Source: Halobacteriovoraceae bacterium
Lineage (GTDB): Bacteria > Bdellovibrionota > Bacteriovoracia > Bacteriovoracales > Bacteriovoracaceae
DNA length: 34,958 nucleotides
Reading direction: 5' to 3'
NCBI GenBank assembly: GCA_002706205.1
Contig: PAKC01000052.1
Coordinates: 1-34,958, forward strand
The position numbers and the translations under genes were made by a program. Shown here piece after piece: positions 1 through 8,700 of this stretch. The number at the start of each line of letters is the position of its first letter. Positions within the stretch are counted from its first letter, which is position 1. The notes under the pieces are model-generated. The model ran no database searches. It saw only the letters and a program-made list of their open reading frames with translations, and was not told the DNA's origin.

Positions 1-13
1 ACAGCAAAGAGAT

Positions 14-1558
14 TTGTGGAGAATAAAGAGGTTATTGTTGAAGCCAATGATCATGACTTTGAGCTTTATCAGTTGTGAGGAAAATATTCCTAGAAATAGG
101 CCAGTATTAGATTACGATGCAACTGCAATAACTGATGAGCCACAGGAAGAAGAACCGAGCTCTGAGTTAACTATAGAAAGGCCTTCTGGAGCCATTATCA
201 TTCAACCAAATCACTGTGCTTGCCAAAATGCTAAGCCTATTAGTTTAGGCAATTGTGAGGCCATTTGCAGTGAAAAAAACTCAGGAGCAAATCCTGAAAC
301 ACGACTTTTATATTTTGAAACCCAAACAACAGCTGAGATTTCAGCAACAGATATCGAGGATATTTGGGGGTTTTGTAATACACTTCCTCGAGATGGAAGT
401 CTTACTGCCAGTTGCTCCATTGAAGTTAAAGATGAAAAGGGAAATACCAACACTTTAGCTTTTGAGCCAGAAAAAGGGGCAACATCTTTCTCTGTAGAGG
501 TCGGGGGACTCTCTGAAGATGAAACCTATCGTTTAAGTATTGTTGAAAATAATTCAGGTGCGCGTTCAACAACGATTCAAATGCGCTTAATTTCTGACCT
601 CATTGAAGATAATATTGGTGGACCACTAGCTTTAATGCCCGTCAATCAGTACTCATGTTTGTTTAGAACAGGAGTTATTGATTCTACGGATGGAAGCTTT
701 ATTATAGAAGATGTGAATAGATTTCACTTTTATTTTATTTCAGCAACAAGGCCTGAACCCTTAAAAGCTTCGTCCTTACAAACAGTTAATTGTCATGATA
801 TGGAACTTTATGGAACGACTCCTATTAATAGTCCTTTATTAGAAGAAACAACAAATGTATTTACGGTTTGGAATCGGGAAGACCCACGGTTTTATAATCT
901 AGGAGGAGAAGGAAAACTTAGAGTTCATGAACTTTTAGAGCAAAATATTCGCTTACAAGGGCAGACTCTGAGTAGCTCTTTAAATCTCTTTTTTGAACTT
1001 GAATGGCCAAGTGGTATTGATGATGGTGATACAGGTGTTGGTTCTGAAGAAGATGAAGGAGTGGCCGAAACCATAAGCAATAAATTGGGATATTATATGA
1101 CCCCTTTTATAGATAGTGAAACGTACAAAGCTTATTGTCCAACTCAACAGCATTATTATAGTAATAGTGCTCTTTTTAAGGCAATGCGAGAAATTATCGG
1201 GATCGATACCGAAGGTTTGTATGCGGCTAAACAAGACAATGTTTGTGATTTTATTTTGATTAGAGAAACAGTCTTAAAAAAGATTTGGTTTTATATTGAG
1301 GGTGGTCAACATATCCAGCCTACAAGTGATACTGTTGCAGGCAAAAAAATTCAGTTTTATTGGCCAGCAGACCCAAGTTCTCCCTATATAAAAAAGTCAC
1401 ATCAAAGAGTTTATACTTTAAAGCAGGGTAATGAAATTAGTTGCGGTAGTGCCTCTGTTCCTGATGATAGTAGTGGGAGTTCGGGTTCCGATGGAATTCG
1501 TTCAAATTATCCACCCCATGATAAACGAATTGGTTGTATACCAAAATTAGAAAACTAA
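14..1558 (+). CDS. Putative outer-membrane lipoprotein of unknown function
   Basis: Likely exported lipoprotein. A hydrophobic N-terminal stretch ends in a lipobox-like FISC, which would place the lipidated cysteine at residue 21 counting from the TTG at 14. The start is uncertain: the frame stays open to the left window edge, so the true start may lie outside. Another candidate is the TTG at 38, preceded by AAGAGG at 26-31. The mature part is about 490 residues, acidic and rich in Ser, Thr and Cys. Residues around 150-195 (GATSFSVEVGGLSEDETYRL) look like a fibronectin-III-type strand pattern. A Gly/Ser/Asp-rich linker lies near the C-terminus. No catalytic motif was recognised. The stop overlaps the end of the convergent hydrolase gene by four bases. 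The envelope location is supported; the function is unknown. Confidence 0.6.
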   Translation: MWRIKRLLLKPMIMTLSFISCEENIPRNRPVLDYDATAITDEPQEEEPSSELTIERPSGAIIIQPNHCACQNAKPISLGNCEAICSEKNSGANPETRLLYFETQTTAEISATDIEDIWGFCNTLPRDGSLTASCSIEVKDEKGNTNTLAFEPEKGATSFSVEVGGLSEDETYRLSIVENNSGARSTTIQMRLISDLIEDNIGGPLALMPVNQYSCLFRTGVIDSTDGSFIIEDVNRFHFYFISATRPEPLKASSLQTVNCHDMELYGTTPINSPLLEETTNVFTVWNREDPRFYNLGGEGKLRVHELLEQNIRLQGQTLSSSLNLFFELEWPSGIDDGDTGVGSEEDEGVAETISNKLGYYMTPFIDSETYKAYCPTQQHYYSNSALFKAMREIIGIDTEGLYAAKQDNVCDFILIRETVLKKIWFYIEGGQHIQPTSDTVAGKKIQFYWPADPSSPYIKKSHQRVYTLKQGNEISCGSASVPDDSSGSSGSDGIRSNYPPHDKRIGCIPKLEN

Positions 1559-2424
1559 ATACTTTTTTGTGTGAAAGAAGTGTTTCTGCCGGTTATTGAA
1601 TGGTGCATACTCGGTTGAGAAATATTAAAAACATCTAAAGCAAATTCATGTAGTCTATAGTTAAAATTCCAAGAATCTTCAGCATGAATATTGTGTCCTG
1701 TCTTAAAGATTTGGATTTCATTATTCCATAGATTAAGATCAATAACTTCTAAATAATTTAAGTTGATATATTGATCATATTCTCCATGAAAAATAGCAGT
1801 AGGAATCAGTGTCGATTTGAGAATATCGACTTCATCTTTAAAATCTTGTTTTTGGAGGCATTCTTGTAAAGATTTTTTGACTTGTTTATCTGTATTTTTA
1901 ATATCAACTTGGGTTTGAATCAGATTCAAAGGAGCTTTATGATAAAACGACTTGGCCAAGCGATCGAGTTCTAAGGGCGATAAATCATCCTGAAATAAAA
2001 GCTGTAATTCTTCAGACTCAACAAAAGGATTTGTTTGCAGGTCTTGATGGGAGAGCGGAGGTGTCCCCGAAAGAATTAGTCCACTAGGATTTAAACCCTC
2101 AAGTGCTTCAATTGCGATATGCCCTCCAAGTGAGTGTCCTATCAGAATATATTTTTCAATATTAAAGCTTAAAATAAACTCACAAAGCAGTTCATAATAC
2201 AGAGAAAGTGAGTAATTTTCTAACTGACAAGATGCTCCATGACCTGGAAGATCAAGCGCAATAAGTCTAAAATTATCAAAACGTGGAGAGCTTAGTTGAT
2301 TGGAAAAGCTACTTTTACTGTGAGAATTTCCATGAATAAAAAAAAGAGTCTCTTCTTTTTTTGGATTTGCTTCTAAGTAGGATATCAAACCAAAACTTGT
2401 ATTCAATGTCTTTTGCGTTGCCAT
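1555..2424 (-). CDS. Alpha/beta-fold hydrolase
   Basis: A 289-residue alpha/beta hydrolase, substrate unknown. The oxyanion-loop motif FFIHGN lies at residues 28-33. LDLPGHG follows at 57-63. The nucleophile elbow GHSLGG carries Ser98. A late Asp in FHGEYDQY and a His in KTGHNIHAED complete a plausible Ser-Asp-His triad. There is no signal peptide, so it should be cytoplasmic. Family members of this size include esterases, lipases and C-C bond hydrolases; the sequence alone does not choose among them. It starts at an ATG with a weak upstream purine run (GGTAAG). Its stop overlaps the convergent lipoprotein stop. It is transcribed away from the motor operon, so it is probably unrelated to it. 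Confidence 0.85.
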   Translation of the reverse strand: MATQKTLNTSFGLISYLEANPKKEETLFFIHGNSHSKSSFSNQLSSPRFDNFRLIALDLPGHGASCQLENYSLSLYYELLCEFILSFNIEKYILIGHSLGGHIAIEALEGLNPSGLILSGTPPLSHQDLQTNPFVESEELQLLFQDDLSPLELDRLAKSFYHKAPLNLIQTQVDIKNTDKQVKKSLQECLQKQDFKDEVDILKSTLIPTAIFHGEYDQYINLNYLEVIDLNLWNNEIQIFKTGHNIHAEDSWNFNYRLHEFALDVFNISQPSMHHSITGRNTSFTQKSI

Positions 2425-2714
2425 AAATCTTACCGTTTTTGTATGCCTTTTTCTACACTGCCTTAAGAAAAAAGTAAAATCAGGTATAAAATCAATTTGG
2501 CCAAAAAAGAACCCTACTCAGTTAATCACACAGAATATCAATTACTTACGTACATATGGCGTGAAAACATCGTAATACCGAATTTTACTTATGTTCTGTT
2601 GAGTAAAGCAGAGGCGGAAAATTTTTAACTCAAGATAAGCATGTTTAAAAACTAAATTATTTTCTTAAAAAACCGAAATAGATAATGGGTTGTCTAAAAA
2701 ATTTGGGTGAATTT
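2425..2714. other. Divergent intergenic region upstream of the motor operon
   Basis: A 290-base AT-rich gap between the hydrolase (minus) and the MotB-like gene (plus), which should hold promoters for both. No textbook -35/-10 pair stands out. There is a loose inverted repeat, TTGAGT at 2599-2604 and ACTCAA at 2628-2633. No convincing ORF or RNA gene was seen. Confidence 0.5.
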
Positions 2715-4685
2715 ATGAGTTTTGATTATGATAAATTGAAAAAAAAGCATGAGTCTGGAGACCAATGGGCCAGTTATTCTGACTTATTTATGGTTCTTTC
2801 TGTTGTTTTTTTACTTCTTTACGTTGTCGCTTCGCTAAGAACAGGAACACATACTTTACAACAACAAATTAAAAACCAGCAATTAGCTGAACGAGCACAA
2901 GACCTTGAGAATCAAATTAAGGCCTACAATAATTTAAAAGAAAACTATCTTGAAAAATCTGCTAATGAGAAAGAACAAGAGATGTATGAGCAACTAATGG
3001 ATAAGTTGACTTTACTAGAGGAAGAAAATAGAGAAGAGGCATCTGAGCTAAGAAAGCGTGCGCTAGAAAATGAACGCAAAGAAATGGCCTTAAATCAATA
3101 TCAACAAATGATAAGAAATATCATTAATGCTAACGTTCTTTCTAAGTCAAAAATTAAACGTAGAGATCGAACTATTGCAAGTGCTAAAGAAACAATAAAA
3201 ACACAAGTGGAAACGATTCAGCTTAAAGATGAAGAAATTCTACAACGAGAGCAATTAATTGAGCAAAAAGAAAGTCAAATTGCAAATCTCGATCAAGAAG
3301 TTGAGAATAAAAAGAAAGTTATTGAACAAAAAGATAGTATTATTGCCCTTAAACAAAAAGTCTTAAAGGCAAAACAACAAGAAATATCTAAGTTGAATAA
3401 AGATATTAATCAGAAAAAGAAAAGAATTCAGATTAACGAGAGAAAAATTGCCAAAATTAATAGCAATTTAAATAAACAAATTCAAAAGCTCAAAAATGAG
3501 CAAAAGAAAAGAAAAATCTCAAAAGCAAATTATATAAAAAGAATGAGAGCGCTAAAGAAACAATCAGAAAGAGAAGTGGCAAAACTAAGCCAAAGAAATC
3601 AAAGTATAAAAAAGAAACTTGTGGCGGTCAATACAGCAGTCTCAAAAGCTAATAAACAATTAGAGTTTGCCAATAAAACAATTGAGAAGCAACAAGAGCA
3701 AAAAAGGAAGCTTGATCAAGAGCTTTCGTCGGCACAGTCACAAAAAGCAAAACTTGATGCCGAACTTGCGAAAGTTCAAAACCAGTTTGCTCAAACTAAA
3801 GCAGAGCTAGAAGAAACAAAACAAGCCTTCCAGGCTGAAGTTGCTAGACTTGAGGGACAACGATCAGCACTTGAAGCGCAAAGGAATAAACTTAAAGGAC
3901 AAAAAAACTTGCTTAAGTCCCAGCAAGAAGAGTTAAAGAAAATTAATAAACAATTAGCAGGGGTTAACTCAAAACTAGATGCTGAAAAAGATCAACTGAC
4001 AGCAGTGACAAAACAACTTGGTGAAGAAAAAAGAAAACTAGCAGCAGAAAAGGATAAATTAACAGGGGAAAAGAATCAGCTGTCAAAAGATCTTAAAAAA
4101 GCTCAAGAAATCATTAATGCTAAAAAGAAACTTGCTAAAAAGATTAGTGATAACTTTAAAAGAAATGGAATTGAAGCCTCAGTTGACCCTGAAACGGGTG
4201 AAGTGGTACTTGCTTTTGGAGATAGCTATTTTGATAGTGGAAGAGCAAGGCTTAAGACTGATATGAGAAAAACACTAAATAAATTTATGCCTATTTATGC
4301 TGAGTCTATATTTAATGATCCAAAAATAGCTAAAAAGATTAAGGCCGTTGATATTATTGGTTTTGCTTCTCCTACGTATCAAGGACGCTATGTCAATCCA
4401 AATAGTTTAGATCCAAAAGATCGCAAAGCGATGGAATATAATACAAACCTTTCTATTGAAAGAGCAAAGTCAGTTTTTAAGCATATTATTGATACAAGAA
4501 AGCTTAAGTTTGGCAAACAAAAGCAAATCACGCCACTACTGAAAGTCTCGGGAAGAAGTTATTTTAGTGGGGCTTTAGAGGGAAGAGCTCCTGCAAAAGA
4601 AATGAGCAGAAAAGAATTTTGCCAAAAGTATGACTGTAAAAAAGAACAAAGAGTTATTATAAAATTTGAATTGGATAATAAATAA
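2715..4685 (+). CDS. MotB/OmpA-like motor subunit with long coiled coil
   Basis: A 656-residue inner-membrane protein built like a stretched MotB. Residues 18-23 (WASYSD) followed by a hydrophobic run to about residue 41 match the MotB signature in which the Asp, here Asp23, carries protons or ions. About 430 residues of Lys/Glu/Gln-rich coiled coil follow, including twelve uninterrupted Leu-first heptads at residues 379-462. Residues about 480-656 form an OmpA/MotB-type peptidoglycan-binding domain; NTNLSIERAKSV contains the expected Arg (Arg583), but the usual Asp after GH/YT is replaced in GFASP (549-553). An in-frame ATG at 2685 lacks a ribosome site. The ATG at 2715 has GGGTGA at 2704-2709, so it was chosen. 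The MotA-like partner starts 14 bases downstream. MotB is about 300 residues, so this is twice the usual length. It is probably not a flagellar stator. Confidence 0.85.
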   Translation: MSFDYDKLKKKHESGDQWASYSDLFMVLSVVFLLLYVVASLRTGTHTLQQQIKNQQLAERAQDLENQIKAYNNLKENYLEKSANEKEQEMYEQLMDKLTLLEEENREEASELRKRALENERKEMALNQYQQMIRNIINANVLSKSKIKRRDRTIASAKETIKTQVETIQLKDEEILQREQLIEQKESQIANLDQEVENKKKVIEQKDSIIALKQKVLKAKQQEISKLNKDINQKKKRIQINERKIAKINSNLNKQIQKLKNEQKKRKISKANYIKRMRALKKQSEREVAKLSQRNQSIKKKLVAVNTAVSKANKQLEFANKTIEKQQEQKRKLDQELSSAQSQKAKLDAELAKVQNQFAQTKAELEETKQAFQAEVARLEGQRSALEAQRNKLKGQKNLLKSQQEELKKINKQLAGVNSKLDAEKDQLTAVTKQLGEEKRKLAAEKDKLTGEKNQLSKDLKKAQEIINAKKKLAKKISDNFKRNGIEASVDPETGEVVLAFGDSYFDSGRARLKTDMRKTLNKFMPIYAESIFNDPKIAKKIKAVDIIGFASPTYQGRYVNPNSLDPKDRKAMEYNTNLSIERAKSVFKHIIDTRKLKFGKQKQITPLLKVSGRSYFSGALEGRAPAKEMSRKEFCQKYDCKKEQRVIIKFELDNK

Positions 4686-4699
4686 GAACGGAGTCGAAT

Positions 4700-5773
4700 A
4701 TGTTTTCACAAGAAACAATTACAGGATTTATTAATTTTTTAACAGAAGATCTAGCTGTCCATTTATTACCAGTGATGCTATTTACTTTTAGTATCGCAAC
4801 GATATTGAGACTTCTCGTACACTATACTGTTACACGAGAACTTTGGTTTGCTAAAGAGTTTTATAAACGAGCACATGATCTTTTAGAAGGAAAAAGTTCA
4901 AGCCAAAAAAATGATTCGTTTTATGTGGCAATGAAATATATTTTAGAAAAAACTTATTATGAACTTTTTGTTGTTCGGGCCTACATGAAGCGTAGAAATC
5001 CAGATTATGTTATGGACTTTACAGATAGAGTTTTTTTGATTCAAGATGGCTGTGCGAGGTTAGTTAAGGAATCACTAAGACAAGTGAAGCACTTACGTTA
5101 CAACAAAGAAAGACCACGTTTTATTGAATTAACAAAAAATGTTTTTGACAATAATATATGTTTTAAAAAAATTATGGGAATCATACCTGTCCAAGCAACT
5201 CATGATGTTTTAAATGTTCTTCCTGGTATTTTTATTATAGGTGGTATTTTTGGAACATTCTTAGGGATTATGGCCGCCTTACCTGAACTAGGTAATATGC
5301 GCCTTGAAGATGTTGAAGGAGCAAAAGTTATCATGGATAACTTCTTGAAGAGTATTGCATTTGCAATGAGCACTTCAATTATTGGAATTATTGTTTCTGT
5401 TTGTATGACTTTTTTAAATACTTTGTTTGATCCAGAAAAAGTTTTTATGAAAACAGTGAATAAATTTGAAAACTCTATGGAGCTTTTATGGGATAGCTGT
5501 GAGAATAATGTTTTACCAAAAGATATTCCAGAATTTAATGAACATAGAGATCCTTTAGAAGCTTTAGCTGAGGAAGCCGTAGACTCTCAAGTTAATAAAC
5601 ACAAAGTCTTGACCTCTGAAAAAGATGAGTCTGCACAAGATAAAAACTCTAAAAAAGAGGAAGCTGTAAAACAGGAACACGACAGTCCTGAGGCACAGCA
5701 AGAAAATAATGAAGATAAAGATGAGGTCGTAGAAGTCGTTAATGAGGATGATGAAGTAAAAAAAGCTTCATAA
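4700..5773 (+). CDS. MotA/TolQ/ExbB-like proton channel subunit
   Basis: A 357-residue membrane protein of the MotA/TolQ/ExbB family, the pore subunit that would surround the MotB-like helix and turn ion flow into motion. Three hydrophobic segments are visible: about residues 20-43, 175-195 (PGIFIIGGIFGTFLGIMAAL) and 217-242. This is the TolQ/ExbB count rather than the four of MotA. The cytoplasmic loop between segments 1 and 2 is long, about 130 residues. The tail from about residue 275 is highly acidic and Lys/Glu-rich, probably disordered, and is an obvious place for partner docking. GGAG in ACGGAGTC precedes the ATG. It sits between the MotB-like and FHA genes with gaps of 14 and 18 bases, so all three are almost certainly co-transcribed. 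Confidence 0.87.
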   Translation: MFSQETITGFINFLTEDLAVHLLPVMLFTFSIATILRLLVHYTVTRELWFAKEFYKRAHDLLEGKSSSQKNDSFYVAMKYILEKTYYELFVVRAYMKRRNPDYVMDFTDRVFLIQDGCARLVKESLRQVKHLRYNKERPRFIELTKNVFDNNICFKKIMGIIPVQATHDVLNVLPGIFIIGGIFGTFLGIMAALPELGNMRLEDVEGAKVIMDNFLKSIAFAMSTSIIGIIVSVCMTFLNTLFDPEKVFMKTVNKFENSMELLWDSCENNVLPKDIPEFNEHRDPLEALAEEAVDSQVNKHKVLTSEKDESAQDKNSKKEEAVKQEHDSPEAQQENNEDKDEVVEVVNEDDEVKKAS

Positions 5774-5791
5774 GAAAAACTAGGAAAGTCA

Positions 5792-8700
5792 TTGAAGACG
5801 AAAGTAAATGTAAAAATACATTTAAACGATGGAGTGAAAAAGTTTGAGCTTAATCAAAAAGTTTTTACCATTGGTCGTACCAATAAAGCGGATATCGTTG
5901 TTGATAATGAGTTATTAAGTCGTAGGCACTTAAAAGTAAAACTAGATTCAAATGAAATCAAAATTCAAGATTTGGGAACGACTAACGGAAGTTTTTTAGG
6001 TGGGGATAGGATTGTACCTCATCAATGGTATCCACTTAAGTCAGGTAATATTCTATCTTTAGGCAATAGAAGTCTCGTCGTCGAAATTTCTCATGAAAAC
6101 TTTGTTAAAGATGACGAAGTTTCTGAGCAGGATAATCTCGTTGAGTTTGGTCAAAAAAATGAAGACAAAACTGGACAATTTAATCTTTCTGGCCCTAAAG
6201 GACCTTTTATTCAAAGAAGCTCTGTTGCCGGAAATAATGCTTTTAAACTAGAGGACCATGACAGTACTAGTCCTTTTTCAATTGAAGCAGATAAAAGTTT
6301 GGAAGCGATTAGAGATAGAGTCTCAATGGTTTCCGATTCACAATTTTCTGAAATTGAACAACTAGAGCTACAAAAAATTGAAATTGAGTCCAAAGTCTTA
6401 GCTCTTAAGATTAAAGAAGAAGCTGAATATGAAGCTAAGAGAATTATTGATGAAGCTTTATCCAAGTCTAATGAAGAAGTTGATGAAGCTCAATTAGAAG
6501 CTAAAGAAATCATTGAAGAGGCCAGAGAACGATCAGAGTCCATTTTAGAAGAGGCGCAATGTGAGAGTGAAAAAATTCTTGGACAGGCAAATAAAGAAAA
6601 GGAGAGAATTCTTTTTGAAGGTAATGACAAATTAAAGCTTATTGAACAAAATATTTCTCAAGCCGAAGAGCAAAGGTTTCAATTACGTGATAAACTTGAC
6701 ACTCTTCATGAAAAGATTAGTGAAACCTTAGAAAAAAAACAAGACCTAGACAGACAGCAAGATGAATTATATGCGAAGGTTTCTCATAAAAAGAAAGAAC
6801 TTGCGCAATTAGATACTGAGTATTTAGAAAATAAAAGACTTTATGAGAAAGAAAAAAATGAGGTCTCTGAGGTTTTGGCCAAGCTTGAAAAGGAATTAAA
6901 GCAATGCCAAGAAGATTTATCTTATGAAAAAGATCAACTCGAAATTAAGCATGAGCAAAAGAATGAACTTGAAAAAAAACTGGCGGAGCTGACAGAAACA
7001 ACTCAAGCACGAAGTCAACAACTGGATGAGCTAAACGAAAATATTGAAAAAAAACATCGTGAAGTTGAGAACCTTCAAAGAGAAGAAGAAGATTTTAATC
7101 ACAAAATTGAAGAGTTAAAACAAGAAGAACTTCGTTTACAAGATTTGTTGACTCAGACTCAAAATGAAATAACTAGTAAGCAAGAAGAACTCACAGCGGC
7201 TAACCAAAAAGCAAAAAATTACTTTGAAGATGAAAAAAACAAACTAGATATAAAATTAAAAGAGATGCGAGATAAAGAGTTTTCTCGTCTAGAAAGTCTT
7301 AAAGAAAAAAATAATGCCGAAGCAAACTCCATACTAGATAGAAGTTATCAAAAATCTGAAAAAATGGAACAAGAGGCGAAGGCTTTTCTTGAAGAAGCTA
7401 GTCAAAAGCATAAGATGATTAAAGACTTGGAAGAGAAAACTCAAAAAGAGTCTAAAGAAAAAATTGAAAAATTAAATGAAGAGCTTCTGCGTAAACTTCA
7501 TGAAGCAAATCAAGAAGCAAGTAAAATCAAAGAAAAGGCTTTAAGTGAGTACGAGACAGTTTTAACCAGTGCTAAGGAAAAGTCAGAGAAATTGATCCAA
7601 GAAGCCAAGGATGAAGCTAAAGAGTTGTACCTTAGTAGTAAAAATGAATTACAGCAAGCCCACGATAAGGCCAGTGAAGTTATTGCCTTTGCTCAAGATA
7701 AGTCTGCAAAACTACACCAAGAAAGTTTAAAAGAATTAGAAGAGCTGAAGCAGAAATTACAATCTGAAAACTCGGAGCTTAAGGACTCTATTGAAGAACT
7801 AGAGAATGAAAAAAACAAACTTTTGGCAGATGTTGAAAATATTCGATCCTCTATTCAGGAGCAAAAAGAAAAATTTAAAGAAAATATGAGTCTTAAAGAA
7901 CAAGAAATCCTTAAAGACGCTAAAGAAGAGGCTTTGCGTATTGAAAAGATAGCCAGTGAGTGTTTAGAGAAAGCTCAATTGGATGCTCAAAAAGTTCGTG
8001 AAGAGAAACTTAAAGAAATAGATCAAGAATTACAGGAAAAAGAAGCAGCACAAAGGCAGAGAACTCAAGCTCATATTAAGAAGGAAAAAGAGTTACTTGC
8101 CAAACTGCGTGCTCAAGAAATGGAAAATATTCGAGTGCGCAAAGAAAAAGAAGAACAAACACTTAAAAAGCGTAAGCAAGAATACGCTGAATCAATTGCT
8201 AGGGGAATTGAAAATTTAGTTAACACTAAAATTAAAGAGACCTTTGATAAAAAACTGGATAGATCTCAGGCTAAAGTAGAGTTTGATAAAATTCAATATT
8301 TAGTCAAAAGCTCTTTACTTGATAAAAATCCTGAGAATAATCAATTGCTTAAAAAACTTAATCCTTATGGTAAAAATGGTGTAGGCAAAAGTACAAAGCT
8401 AATGTTAAGGCTAGGTATTACGGGTGGGGTCGGAGTCCTCTTATTGCTTATTCACTTGATCTTTCCAAATTTTTTTCCATCAATGTATCGTGGAGCGATA
8501 AGTGTTGTTCAAGTTGAAGAGAGTGCGAAGGATATTTATTTAAAAAATTTAGAGGAGAAAGAGGCAAATAAACCCAAATTTAATCCTGATAAAACTGATG
8601 ATTTTAAATCTACTTTAACTGAAAATATTTTATATACATCTGAGTTTTCAAAATTATGGCTTACAGATGAGCTTCAAAAGGCATGGACAATTAAGGTAGA

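Noticed and set aside
2715-5773. Zorya anti-phage system (ZorA/ZorB) reading of the MotA/MotB-like pair
   Set aside because: The long coil is on the MotB-like protein rather than on the MotA-like one, and no ZorC, ZorD or ZorE-type gene is nearby. The third gene is an FHA protein.
6211-6465. Minus-strand open frame inside the FHA gene
   Set aside because: It is a shadow of coiled-coil coding sequence; Ser/Leu-rich low complexity with no ribosome site.
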